From NCBI GenBank assembly GCA_934561395.1, contig CAKTGF010000006.1:1-64000 (forward strand): DNA of 64,000 nucleotides, given 5' to 3'. This DNA is from an uncultured Eubacterium sp. (lineage in GTDB: Bacteria; Bacillota; Clostridia; Oscillospirales; Acutalibacteraceae). The first letter of the stretch is position 1. Each line of letters begins with the position of its first letter. The position numbers and the translations under genes are program-made. The notes below the pieces were generated by a model. It was not told the origin of the DNA and did no database searches. It saw only the letters and a list, made by a program, of their open reading frames with translations. Positions 24,603-33,232 of this stretch are shown here, piece after piece.

Positions 24603-25374
24603 GAAAGAAATAATTGAATTTTACAACAATTATGATGAAGACCGCAGGCTAAAAAGGAAAAACCATTTGCCCGAATATTTAATAACTATGAAATACATAA
24701 AAAAATTCCTGACTCCTGACTCAAAAATACTTGAAATAGGGGCAGGAACGGGTAGATATTCCATAACGCTTGCCGATATGGGGTATGATGTTACAAGTGT
24801 TGAGCTTGTGCCCCATAATATAGAAATTTTAAAATCAAAAATCAAGCCTGAACACAATATTACCGTTTATGAGGGTAACGCTTGCGATTTATCATTTATT
24901 GAAAGCAATAAATATGACATTGTATTATTACTCGGCCCAATGTATCACCTTTTCAATGATGAGGATAAACAAATGGCAATGAGCGAGGCTATAAGAGTTG
25001 CTAAAAAAGGCGGCATTATTTATTCTGCATATTGTAATAGCGACACTTGCACCTATAAAATGTTTTACCGAAAGAAAATTCTGCACTACATTGACGCAGG
25101 ATTAATAGATGAAAACTACCACGTTATTTCAAATCCTAACGAGGTGTTTGAGCTATATAGGAAGCCGGATATTGACGAGTTAATGAAGAAATACAATGTT
25201 ACAAGGCTGCATTTTGTCGGCGTGGATATGCTTTCGTATTTGTACAGCAACAAACTGAACATGTTAAATAAAAGAGAGTTTGAAGAATATTTAAAATTTT
25301 TATCAGCAATATGCGAGCGTGAAGATTTAGTTGGCTTTTCTCAGCACATGCTCGATATATTCAGAAAGGATTAG
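24598..25374 (+). CDS. Class I SAM-dependent methyltransferase
   Basis: 258 aa. The SAM motif I ILEIGAGTGRYS (about 44-55), the acidic VELV at the end of beta 2 and YDIVLLLGPMYHL (motif IV region) are clear. The C-terminal half is long and helical. The target is unknown. Small-molecule methyltransferases of this type often travel with GNATs in Clostridia. It is coupled to GNAT 2 through copy B and followed after 2 bases by the P-loop gene. Confidence 0.88.
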   Translation: MMKEIIEFYNNYDEDRRLKRKNHLPEYLITMKYIKKFLTPDSKILEIGAGTGRYSITLADMGYDVTSVELVPHNIEILKSKIKPEHNITVYEGNACDLSFIESNKYDIVLLLGPMYHLFNDEDKQMAMSEAIRVAKKGGIIYSAYCNSDTCTYKMFYRKKILHYIDAGLIDENYHVISNPNEVFELYRKPDIDELMKKYNVTRLHFVGVDMLSYLYSNKLNMLNKREFEEYLKFLSAICEREDLVGFSQHMLDIFRKD

Positions 25375-25376
25375 CA

Positions 25377-25856
25377 ATGAATATTACATATATAACAGGC
25401 GCAACAAGCACAGGAAAAACAACATATACAAAGAGCATTTGCAACAATGAAATCATTGTAAGTTTGGATGCTTTGTCAAAGGCATGTCGTTTCACATTTG
25501 ACGATTTCAAGTTATATACAGATAAGGTTTCAATCAAACCTACTGTCAATAATGATATATTTTTGAAATTTGTAAAAACATACATTGATTACTTGTCAAC
25601 TGATTACCCTAACAGAAACATAATAGTTGAGGGTTGCCATTTTACACCTGACGAGTTTTTATCAATCTTTCCTAACGCTAAAGCAGTAGCATTAGGAATA
25701 ACAGATAATTTAATTGCATTAGAGCAAATCAATAAAAGAGATTGGATGTCCAAACTTGATGATAAAATCAAAAATGAATACGCAAATCAAATTGTTGAAT
25801 ATTCAAATCAATTAAAGAATAAATCAAACATTGAATATATCGAACTTATAAGTTAG
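25377..25856 (+). CDS. P-loop kinase-like protein
   Basis: 159 aa. Walker A GATSTGKTT is near the N-terminus, followed by IIVEGCHF, which resembles the Walker B strand of small-molecule kinases, and a helical C-terminus. It may phosphorylate a small molecule or nucleoside, but no specific family is recognised. The coding sequence looks more AT-rich than galM or ilvA, consistent with recent acquisition. Its stop codon lies in the third, shorter copy of the junction repeat. Confidence 0.65.
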   Translation: MNITYITGATSTGKTTYTKSICNNEIIVSLDALSKACRFTFDDFKLYTDKVSIKPTVNNDIFLKFVKTYIDYLSTDYPNRNIIVEGCHFTPDEFLSIFPNAKAVALGITDNLIALEQINKRDWMSKLDDKIKNEYANQIVEYSNQLKNKSNIEYIELIS

Positions 25857-25876
25857 AAACGAGGCTAAAATGATAT
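25853..25876. repeat. Junction repeat, short copy C
   Basis: 24 bases matching copies A and B from TTAGAAACGAGG onward with one change (T to C). Again it supplies the stop codon of the upstream gene (TAG), the Shine-Dalgarno and the ATG of the next gene. Confidence 0.8.
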
Positions 25877-26307
25877 TAACTAAGCTGAATTCAAGCAATT
25901 ACGATTTAAGCGACAATGTGTGGAACATGGAAAGCTGTGAGTTTACAAAGCAATTTACGGAGCAGGTTGCCTGCAAAAACCGTGAGCCCTATATTTTTGA
26001 ACAAAACGGTAAATATATTGCCTGCTGTGATTTGGTGCTTGATTACGGAGAATACACTCAAAAAGATATTAAAATTTATTTATCAAGGCTGATTGTAAAA
26101 AAAGAATTACGCAATAACGGAATCGGGCAAGAAGTATTAAAAAATATGATAGATTTATGCAAAAGCAGAGGCTATAAATATGTTACCCTGGGTGTGGATG
26201 CAAATAACAAAAGAGCCTTGCATATTTATGAGAAAAACGGCTTTCAAATCTATGAAACCGCTGCCGATAACCACGGCGAATACCACAAAATGATATTAAA
26301 AATTTGA
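25870..26307 (+). CDS. GNAT family N-acetyltransferase (3)
   Basis: 145 aa. The acetyl-CoA motif IVKKELRNNGIGQEVLKNM and the NKRALHIYEKNGF end are typical GNAT. The ATG at 25870 is part of junction copy C. It is the last gene of the island and is followed by a strong terminator. The acceptor is unknown. Confidence 0.87.
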   Translation: MILTKLNSSNYDLSDNVWNMESCEFTKQFTEQVACKNREPYIFEQNGKYIACCDLVLDYGEYTQKDIKIYLSRLIVKKELRNNGIGQEVLKNMIDLCKSRGYKYVTLGVDANNKRALHIYEKNGFQIYETAADNHGEYHKMILKI

Positions 26308-26325
26308 ATATTGGCGCACAAAAAA

Positions 26326-26347
26326 ATGCAACAGAAATCTGTTGCAT
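26326..26347. terminator. Bidirectional terminator between GNAT 3 and ridA
   Basis: ATGCAACAG and CTGTTGCAT pair around a 4-base loop, with six A before and six T after. It serves the convergent plus-strand island and the minus-strand ridA operon. Confidence 0.88.
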
Positions 26348-26373
26348 TTTTTATATGTTATATTGTGTTTTTA

Positions 26374-26745
26374 TTAAAGTTCTGCTATAAGCTCAACCTC
26401 GCAAAGAACGCCCTTCGGCAAATCCTTAACTGCCACGCATGAACGAGCCGGCTTCGATACGAAATATGAGCCGTAAACCTCGTTAAAAGCGCCGAAATCG
26501 TTAATATCCGCAAGGAAGCAAACTGTTTTTACTACCTTATCCATTGATGTGCCTGCTGCCTCAACAACTGCCTTAAGGTTTTCGCAAACCTGTGTGGTTT
26601 GCTCCTCAATAGTTGTTGCCTCAACAGTGTTGGTTTTGGGGTTAATTGCAATTTGACCCGATGTAAAAAGCAAGCCATTTGCCTTTACTGCCTGAGAATA
26701 AGGGCCGATTGCACCGGGTGCGTTTGTTGTTGATACATATTCCAT
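26374..26745 (-). CDS. ridA: 2-iminobutanoate/2-iminopropanoate deaminase RidA
   Basis: 123 aa, the family length. It hydrolyses reactive enamine/imine products of PLP enzymes. GPYSQAVKANGLLFTSGQ, the catalytic arginine in PARSCVAV and the C-terminal CEVELIAEL are present. It lies two genes downstream of ilvA, whose 2-aminocrotonate and 2-aminoacrylate intermediates are its classic substrates. It starts 11 bases after the acyltransferase stop. Confidence 0.96.
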   Translation of the reverse strand: MEYVSTTNAPGAIGPYSQAVKANGLLFTSGQIAINPKTNTVEATTIEEQTTQVCENLKAVVEAAGTSMDKVVKTVCFLADINDFGAFNEVYGSYFVSKPARSCVAVKDLPKGVLCEVELIAEL

Positions 26746-26756
26746 AATAAATCTCC

Positions 26757-27812
26757 TTAACTTAATAATTTTTCTTTAACTTTATTCATAACCGCATTAT
26801 ACGGTATTGCAAGAGCACAGCAAGCAACCATGATAACCACCGAAAATGCAACAGCTGCCAAGGTGCATAAAATATTATTGTTTTGAATATCGGGTGAAAT
26901 GATATTACATATCCTTATATCTATACTGCCGATAAGGAAAAAATAATGAACACCGTATATAAACAAAGTGTTTTTGCCTATGTATAACGATAATTTACTG
27001 TTGCATAGGTTTGCAAATGCAAGCACTGCGATTATACCTAAAAATGCGGCTGCGATTGTTAAAAACAGGTTTGCATATTCACCGAAAGCAAACATAACAA
27101 TTTGATTTGTTATGGCATAATTGTAATGGGACACAATTATACATCCTAACAAAGCGACAACACCAAAAACGGAGTTTTTTGCAATATTCGAGCCGGTTGC
27201 AAAGGCGTTTATCTTGTCTTTAAACACATAGCCCACAGCCATAAAGAGTATTGAAAACGCAGCAACATCAATAAACCACGGGCACTGCAAAGAAAAATGT
27301 TCGGATAACAGGAAAGACAAAATGCATAATGCAGCGGATACCAAAAGAATTAAAGGCTTTTTGTTTTTTAACAATTTTATCAAAGCAAAGAGCAAGGTTT
27401 CACAAATAAATATACACGGCAAAAACCACAAGGGCTTAACCGAATATTCGCTCTGCCCCATTGCGCAAAAAATGCCCAAACATTCTTTCGCAACCGATTG
27501 AAGGGTTCTGTCATGCTGCAAAAGGCTCGCCGCCAAATCCTTGACTACAAACAATATCGAAAGCAGCACATACGGTAATATCAACGAAACCATTCTTTTT
27601 TTAAAGAATTTTTTTGTTTCACAAATTTTAAAGGTTAATCCGGTAAGTAAAAAGAACAACGGCATGTGAAAGGAATATATAAATATTTTGAGCTCATTGG
27701 GTATTGTTGCGTGCCCAAAAACAACTAAACAAATGCCAATTGCCTTGGCTGTATCTATATAATCTATTCTGCTTTTAGATATTTTTATTGCAATTATCTC
27801 ACTATTACTCAT
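26757..27812 (-). CDS. Acyltransferase-3 family membrane protein
   Basis: 351 aa with about ten membrane helices and the signature IDYIDTAKAIGICLVVFGHA at the N-terminus. The likely role is O-acetylation of a surface glycan. It is placed between ilvA and ridA with 11-base gaps on both sides, so it is co-transcribed with two genes of an unrelated pathway. Confidence 0.86.
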   Translation of the reverse strand: MSNSEIIAIKISKSRIDYIDTAKAIGICLVVFGHATIPNELKIFIYSFHMPLFFLLTGLTFKICETKKFFKKRMVSLILPYVLLSILFVVKDLAASLLQHDRTLQSVAKECLGIFCAMGQSEYSVKPLWFLPCIFICETLLFALIKLLKNKKPLILLVSAALCILSFLLSEHFSLQCPWFIDVAAFSILFMAVGYVFKDKINAFATGSNIAKNSVFGVVALLGCIIVSHYNYAITNQIVMFAFGEYANLFLTIAAAFLGIIAVLAFANLCNSKLSLYIGKNTLFIYGVHYFFLIGSIDIRICNIISPDIQNNNILCTLAAVAFSVVIMVACCALAIPYNAVMNKVKEKLLS

Positions 27813-27823
27813 AACAATTCCTG

Positions 27824-29023
27824 CTATTCACAAACCTTAAAGCCTGCGTCAACCAATGCCTTTTTAACTGCAACAATGTGTTCAAAGTTACGGGTTTCAA
27901 CACCAAGTTTTAAGTAACAATCGGTAATGTTCATATCAAGGTCGGTAGAGTCGTAATTAACGCTGACAACATTTGCGCCCTGGTCTGCAATAACCTGGCT
28001 TACGCCTGAAAGCTGACCCGGCTTATCGGAAAGGGCAATAACAATATCTGCGGTTCTGCCGCCCATTTTCAAGCCCCTTTCAATAACTCTTGAAAGAATT
28101 GTAACGTCAATATTACCGCCTGAAACAAGGCAGCATACATTTTTGCCCTCAATATTTGGGATTTTGCCGTTCATAACAGCAGCAACGGAAACAGCGCCTG
28201 CACCCTCTGAAATAAGCTTTTGCTGCTCTAAAAGGGTTAAAATAGCAAGTGCAATTTCATCATCGCTTACGGTTACAACACCGTCAACATACTTTTGGCA
28301 AAGCTCGTAGGTTAAATCACCGGGGGTTTTAACTGCGATACCGTCTGCAATGGTGTTAACCCCGTCAAGAGTTTCGATTTCATCAGATTCAAGGCTCTTC
28401 AGCATTGACGGAGCACCCTGTGCCTGAACGCCGTAAACCTTGCAGCTTGGCTTTAACTGCTTAATGGTATAGGCAACGCCTGAAATAAGTCCGCCGCCGC
28501 CAACAGGAACAACTACAACATCAACATTTGACAGCTGGTCAAGAATTTCAAGGCCGATTGTGCCCTGACCTGCAATAACATCAGGGTCGTTAAAGGGATG
28601 AATAAAGGTGTAGCCGTTTTCATCTCTCAGCTGAATTGCTTTTTTGTATGCGTCGTCATAAACGCCCTTGACAAGGCAAACTTCTGCGCCGTATCTTTTA
28701 GTGGCCTCAACCTTGCTGATGGGTGCGCCGTCAGGCAGGCAGATGGTTGATTTAATACCGTTTCTTGTTGCGGCAAGGGCAACGCCCTGTGCGTGGTTAC
28801 CTGCCGAGCAAGCAATAACACCCTTCGCCTTTTCCTCATCTGAAAGCTGGCTGATTTTAAAATATGAGCCACGGATTTTAAACGAGCCTGTAACCTGCAA
28901 ATTCTCTGTTTTTAAATATACCTTTGCGGCAGGATTGATTTTAGGTGCGGCAATCATATCGGTTTCACGGATAATCTCCTTCAAAACCGTTGACGCCCTG
29001 TAAACTTTATCAAGTGTTAACAT
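27824..29023 (-). CDS. ilvA: Threonine ammonia-lyase with C-terminal ACT domain
   Basis: 399 aa. It converts threonine to 2-oxobutanoate and ammonia with PLP. K49 in TGSFKIRG is the Schiff-base lysine, and the glycine loop is PVGGGGLISG. A single ACT domain at about 325-399 suggests allosteric control. The length and single ACT resemble the TdcB-like/ACT form common in Gram-positives. It leads an operon with an acyltransferase and ridA. Its promoter is at 29055-29083. Confidence 0.95.
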   Translation of the reverse strand: MLTLDKVYRASTVLKEIIRETDMIAAPKINPAAKVYLKTENLQVTGSFKIRGSYFKISQLSDEEKAKGVIACSAGNHAQGVALAATRNGIKSTICLPDGAPISKVEATKRYGAEVCLVKGVYDDAYKKAIQLRDENGYTFIHPFNDPDVIAGQGTIGLEILDQLSNVDVVVVPVGGGGLISGVAYTIKQLKPSCKVYGVQAQGAPSMLKSLESDEIETLDGVNTIADGIAVKTPGDLTYELCQKYVDGVVTVSDDEIALAILTLLEQQKLISEGAGAVSVAAVMNGKIPNIEGKNVCCLVSGGNIDVTILSRVIERGLKMGGRTADIVIALSDKPGQLSGVSQVIADQGANVVSVNYDSTDLDMNITDCYLKLGVETRNFEHIVAVKKALVDAGFKVCE

Positions 29024-29054
29024 TTTTTTGACCTCTTATAAAATTAATGCATAT

Positions 29055-29083
29055 ATTTTAATACTAAAGCGGTGCTTTGTCAA
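29055..29083 (-). promoter_or_regulatory. Promoter of ilvA-acyltransferase-ridA
   Basis: A perfect TTGACA and TAAAAT are 17 bp apart on the minus strand, about 30 bases before the ilvA start. The -35 directly abuts the stop codon of the LUD gene. Confidence 0.8.
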
Positions 29084-29728
29084 TCAATAACCAAGGTTTT
29101 CGTTAACAATAATTACCTTAATTCTGTCCTTATGCCTTTGCTGAGCGGTAACAACATAGTTGCAGCACACCCTGCCCTCACTTGCACAGCCGTCGCAAAT
29201 ATATTTTCCGTGCTTAAGCGAAATGCACTCCCCTGTTTTTGCGCAAGGGGTGTTGCAGTTAAGTCTGACTGTGTTTTTAGGTGCGGCAATTTCTTTAACA
29301 CGCCTTATTGCATCGTCAATATTTGGCACAATTTTGTTTTTGCCCACAATAACAATTACCTGCCTTGGGCCGAAAACAATGCATGCCACCCTGTTTGAGT
29401 TGCCGTCAACATTGTAAAGCTCGCCGTTTTGAGTAACTGCGTTTGAGGAGGTAATAAAGGTATCGCACATAAATGCCTTGCCGTAGGCTTGGCGCAGCTC
29501 CTCCCCCTGAAGACCCCTTCTGTCAATAAAATCATATTCTCCGCTTTCAAGTATTTCTGTAAACACATTGGTTTCGTTAATTGTAACGGAGCCGCCGCAG
29601 GATACGCTTTCCCCCTTTTTCATAAGCGATTTTACAAGGGGTACAACCTCATGGGCGGTTTCAACATAATACGGCTTCATATTGTTTTTTTCCAAAGCCT
29701 GCATTGTTTGTTCAATATATTTTTCCAT
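29084..29728 (-). CDS. LUD domain protein (lactate utilisation/DUF162-like)
   Basis: 214 aa from the ATG at 29728 (AAAGGA nine bases upstream; an ATG seven codons earlier lies before the ribosome site). GGSVTINE near 45-52, a central DTFITSSNAVTQNGELYNVDG segment (two blocks) and IVGKNKIV match the LUD family, related to LutC and to the N-terminus of LutB. A cysteine-rich C-terminus (NCNTPCAKTGEC, CDGC) could bind metal. No Lut partners are present, so a role in lactate oxidation is unproven. It follows yifB by 37 bases. Confidence 0.85.
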   Translation of the reverse strand: MEKYIEQTMQALEKNNMKPYYVETAHEVVPLVKSLMKKGESVSCGGSVTINETNVFTEILESGEYDFIDRRGLQGEELRQAYGKAFMCDTFITSSNAVTQNGELYNVDGNSNRVACIVFGPRQVIVIVGKNKIVPNIDDAIRRVKEIAAPKNTVRLNCNTPCAKTGECISLKHGKYICDGCASEGRVCCNYVVTAQQRHKDRIKVIIVNENLGY

Positions 29729-29765
29729 AACAAAACATCCTTTCTGCATTTTCGTTCACACAATA

Positions 29766-31292
29766 TTACTGCTGCCAGTATTTTCTGTCAAGGCTTCTGT
29801 ACTGTATAGCCTCGGCAATATGGGGCAGTTCAATAAGCTCGCTGCCGTCCAAATCCGCAACGGTGCGTGCAATTCTCAAAATTTTATCGTAGGCACGGGC
29901 GGAAAGCCCCATTGCCTCAAAGCTGTTTTTCAGCATTTTTTCAGCGTCCTCGCTTAAAATGCAATACTCCCTTGTTGCCCGAGGGGACATTTTTGCATTG
30001 CAGGAAATATCGGTACCCTCAAATCGCTTGTTTTGCACTGCCCGAGCCCTGTTAACCCGTTCTCTTATGCTTTTGCTGCTTTCGCCCTTTTCTTTGCCTG
30101 AAAGTCGGTCGTAATCAATGGGCTGAACTTCAATATGAATATCTATTCTGTCAAGGAGCGGGCCTGAAATTTTATCTCTGTATCTTTTTCTTGCCGCATC
30201 GGTGCAGGTGCACTGCCTGGTCGGATGCCCCAAATAGCCGCAGGGGCAGGGGTTCATTGCCGCAACAAGCATTAGGTTTGAGGGGTATGTAACCGTGCCC
30301 GACGCCCTTGTAACCGTTACCTTTGAATCCTCAAGGGGCTGCCTTAGGGATTCCTTTGCACGCCTGTCAAACTCGGGAAATTCATCCATAAACATTACGC
30401 CGTTGTGGGCGAGGCTGATTTCTCCCGGCTTGGGGCTTGAGCCGCCGCCCGTTAACCCCTGTGCCGACACGGTATGGTGCGGGCTCCTGAAGGGTCGCCT
30501 TGAAATAAGCCTTGCGTTTTTGGGCAGCTCACCTGCCACGGAATAAATTTTAGTGGTTTCTATTTTTTCCTCAAAGGTCATTTCCGGCAATATTGAACCT
30601 ATTCGCTTTGCAAGCATTGATTTGCCTGTGCCGGGAGGGCCTATCATAATAACATTATGACCGCCTGCCGCCGCTATTTCAAGGGCACGCTTTGCCTCCT
30701 CCTGACCTTTAACATCTGCAAAATCAAGGCTGTCGCTGATTATTTCATCATCGGTAATTGTGTTTTTAACAGGCTCAATCAGCTTTTCTCCGTCAAAATG
30801 CGCCAATATTTCCAAAATATTGCTTGCAGGCAAAACATCAATACCGTCTATCACGGCACCCTCGCCTGCATTTTGCGACGGCACGAAAACCGCATCCACG
30901 CCTGACTCCTTAGCGCCGATTACCATTGGCAAAACTCCGTTTGCCGCCCTTATTTCTCCGTTAAGCGAAAGCTCGCCGATAAAGGAATAGTTATCAATAT
31001 TGCCCTTTATTTGACCGCTTGCCTTTAAAATTGAAATAAGTATGGGCAAATCGTATATTGCACCCTCCTTTTTTACATCGGCAGGCGCAATATTAACGGT
31101 AATCCGTGATATGGGGAATGTAAGGCCGCAGTTTTTTATTGAAGCTCTTACCCTTTCACGGCTTTCCTTTATGGCGGCGTCGGGCAGGCCCACAACATCA
31201 AACCTGGGCAGACCCGAGCTTATATCCGCCTCTACAATCACATCAAAGCTGTTAAGGCCGTAAAGGCCCTGACTTTTAACCTTTGCAAACAT
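29766..31292 (-). CDS. comM: YifB/ComM family Mg-chelatase-like AAA+ ATPase
   Basis: 508 aa from the ATG at 31292 (GGTGAT six bases upstream), giving the family start MFAKVKSQGLYGL. The N-terminal Lon-protease-like fold (about 1-170) precedes the AAA+ core with Walker A GPPGTGKSM and a C-terminal Mg-chelatase-type region. A CPCG...CTC cysteine cluster is visible. ComM is a helicase that extends branch migration during natural transformation; many Firmicutes carry it without known competence. Confidence 0.92.
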   Translation of the reverse strand: MFAKVKSQGLYGLNSFDVIVEADISSGLPRFDVVGLPDAAIKESRERVRASIKNCGLTFPISRITVNIAPADVKKEGAIYDLPILISILKASGQIKGNIDNYSFIGELSLNGEIRAANGVLPMVIGAKESGVDAVFVPSQNAGEGAVIDGIDVLPASNILEILAHFDGEKLIEPVKNTITDDEIISDSLDFADVKGQEEAKRALEIAAAGGHNVIMIGPPGTGKSMLAKRIGSILPEMTFEEKIETTKIYSVAGELPKNARLISRRPFRSPHHTVSAQGLTGGGSSPKPGEISLAHNGVMFMDEFPEFDRRAKESLRQPLEDSKVTVTRASGTVTYPSNLMLVAAMNPCPCGYLGHPTRQCTCTDAARKRYRDKISGPLLDRIDIHIEVQPIDYDRLSGKEKGESSKSIRERVNRARAVQNKRFEGTDISCNAKMSPRATREYCILSEDAEKMLKNSFEAMGLSARAYDKILRIARTVADLDGSELIELPHIAEAIQYRSLDRKYWQQ

Positions 31293-31308
31293 TTTCATCA
31301 CCAAAAAC

Positions 31309-31337
31309 ATTATACATAAAATATGAAATATTGACAA
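31309..31337 (-). promoter_or_regulatory. Promoter of yifB/comM
   Basis: TTGTCA and a perfect TATAAT are 17 bp apart on the minus strand. The -35 (31332-31337) overlaps five of six bases of the divergent pgcA -35 (31331-31336). Confidence 0.7.
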
Positions 31338-31359
31338 CACCCAATAATAATATTAAAAT
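31331..31359 (+). promoter_or_regulatory. Promoter of pgcA
   Basis: A perfect TTGACA and TAAAAT are 17 bp apart, giving a leader of about 110 bases that is GC-rich and structured. It cannot be occupied at the same time as the yifB promoter because the -35 boxes overlap. Confidence 0.78.
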
Positions 31360-31375
31360 AGAAAAGTAGAACCCG

Positions 31376-31453
31376 GCAGCGCAATAAAAATAAAGAACTG
31401 CGCTGCGGCCGCTTTTGTGTGCCACGCCGAAAGCGACCCATAAACCCCGTGGC
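31376..31453 (+). ncRNA. Structured leader with H-type pseudoknot candidate
   Basis: First comes an 8-bp hairpin GCAGCGCA/TGCGCTGC (31376-31406, 15-base loop). Then two interleaved stems follow: CGCTTT (31410-31415) with AAAGCG (31430-31435), and GCCACG (31421-31426) with CGTGGC (31448-31453). Loops are 5, 3 and 12 bases, the last being ACCCATAAACCC, which fits a compact H-type pseudoknot. The second stem ends 2 bases before AAAGGA and 12 before GGTGA, the ribosome site of pgcA. It does not match a riboswitch consensus that I know. Confidence 0.45.
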
Positions 31454-31477
31454 GTAAAGGACAATGGTGATTATAAT

Positions 31478-33187
31478 ATGGATGTTACCGCTTTGTATAA
31501 CCAATGGCTTGAAAATGCAACCGGCGACCCCGATTTAACCGCAGAGCTTGAAAGCATTAAAGGCAAAGATGACGAAATACTCGACCGCTTTTACCGCAGC
31601 CTTGAATTCGGCACAGCAGGTCTGCGTGGCGTTATCGGTGCAGGCACCAACAGAATGAACATTTATACCGTAGGCAGAGCTACTCAGGGCCTTGCGGATT
31701 TTTTGAACAAGAATTACGAAAACCCCTCAATTGCAATAGGATATGATTCAAGAATAAAAAGCGAATATTTCAGCAAGGAGGCCGCAGCAATACTTGCCGC
31801 CAACGGCATTAAGGTATATATTTACGACGAGCTGGAGCCCACCCCCTGTCTTTCCTTTGCAATCAGGTATTTTCATACATCAAGCGGCATTATTTTAACC
31901 GCATCACACAACCCTGCAAAATATAACGGCTACAAGTGCTATAACCCCAAGGGCTATCAAATGACCGATGAGGAGGCTGCCGAAACCTACGATTTCATCC
32001 AAAAGGTTGATTATTTTACAGGCATTAAGAAAATTGATTTTGACAAGGCTGTTGCAGAGGGAAAAATAGAATATATCGGCCAGGAGGTTATTAACGCCTT
32101 TCTTGACGAGGTTCAAAAGCAGTGCGTTAATCCGCAGGTTGTTAAGGAATCGGGCTTAAAGGTTATTTATACCCCACTTAACGGCACAGGCAACAAGCCC
32201 GTTCGCCAAATTCTTAAAAGAATAGGCGTTGAAAACGTATATGTTGTACCCCAGCAGGAAAAGCCCGACGGCAACTTCCCCACCTGCCCGTTCCCAAACC
32301 CTGAAATTAAGCAGGTATTTGAAATCGGCCTTGAAATGAATAAAAAAATCGGGGCAGACATTTTACTCGCCACCGACCCGGACTGTGACCGTGTGGGCAT
32401 TGCCGTTCCCAATAAAGAGGGCGAGCTTGTGCTTATGAGCGGCAACGAGGTTGGCGCAATGCTGCTGAACTACCTGCTTTCACAAAGAAAGGAAAAGGGC
32501 ACCCTGCCAAAATCCGCAATTGCGGTTAAAAGCTTTGTTTCCACCGATTTGGCAGAGAAAATTGCCAAAAAATACAACTGCACCTTTAAAAACCTGCTTA
32601 CAGGATTTAAATACATAGGCGAGCTTATCACAAATTTGGAGGCTCAGGGCAGAGCAGATGATTTTGTTATGGGCTTTGAGGAAAGCTATGGCTATCTTGC
32701 AGGCACACACGCAAGGGATAAGGACGCCGTTGTTGCGTCAATGCTCATTTGCGAAATGGCGGCTTATTACAAAACCAAGGGCATGAACCTTGTGGATGTT
32801 ATGAACTCCCTTTATGACGAATTCGGCTATTACTGCAACATTGTTGAGTCATACACCTTTGAGGGTGCGGCAGGCATGGAAAAAATGGCTCAAATTATGG
32901 ACGGCTTAAGGAGCAATCCTCCAAAGGCGATTGCAGGCATGGCTGTTACCGCCGTGTCGGACTATAAAACAAGCGTTACAAAATATGCCGACCGTGAGGA
33001 GATAATTGAGCTTCCCAAATCAAATGTGCTTGCTTATGCCCTTGAAAACGGCAACAAGCTGATTGTTCGTCCGTCGGGAACAGAGCCTAAAATTAAGGCA
33101 TACATTACCGCTGTGGGCGAAAGCAGAGCCGATGCCTCCGCCATTGCGGACACCCTGGTTGCGGCGGCAAACGAATTTATGAAATAA
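31478..33187 (+). CDS. pgcA: Phosphoglucomutase/phosphomannomutase family (PgcA-like)
   Basis: 569 aa from the ATG at 31478 (GGTGA seven bases upstream). It interconverts hexose-1- and hexose-6-phosphates, supplying glucose-1-phosphate for nucleotide sugars. Active-site S143 lies in TASHNPAKYNGYK, the metal loop is ATDPDCDRVG (D300, D302, D304), and the sugar-binding GFEESYGYL and C-terminal phosphate site RPSGTEPKIK are present. Size and N-terminus fit the large PgcA/PGM2-like branch. It would feed the polysaccharide locus in region 4. Confidence 0.94.
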   Translation: MDVTALYNQWLENATGDPDLTAELESIKGKDDEILDRFYRSLEFGTAGLRGVIGAGTNRMNIYTVGRATQGLADFLNKNYENPSIAIGYDSRIKSEYFSKEAAAILAANGIKVYIYDELEPTPCLSFAIRYFHTSSGIILTASHNPAKYNGYKCYNPKGYQMTDEEAAETYDFIQKVDYFTGIKKIDFDKAVAEGKIEYIGQEVINAFLDEVQKQCVNPQVVKESGLKVIYTPLNGTGNKPVRQILKRIGVENVYVVPQQEKPDGNFPTCPFPNPEIKQVFEIGLEMNKKIGADILLATDPDCDRVGIAVPNKEGELVLMSGNEVGAMLLNYLLSQRKEKGTLPKSAIAVKSFVSTDLAEKIAKKYNCTFKNLLTGFKYIGELITNLEAQGRADDFVMGFEESYGYLAGTHARDKDAVVASMLICEMAAYYKTKGMNLVDVMNSLYDEFGYYCNIVESYTFEGAAGMEKMAQIMDGLRSNPPKAIAGMAVTAVSDYKTSVTKYADREEIIELPKSNVLAYALENGNKLIVRPSGTEPKIKAYITAVGESRADASAIADTLVAAANEFMK

Positions 33188-33232
33188 AGGCCGTACTTTC
33201 GGCTTAAATTTATGGAAAGGCAATATTAACTT

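Noticed and set aside
23969..25876. Integron-type attC sites at the GNAT island junctions
   Set aside because: The repeats lack inverted R/L core sites and no integrase is present; they are direct repeats with ribosome-site content.
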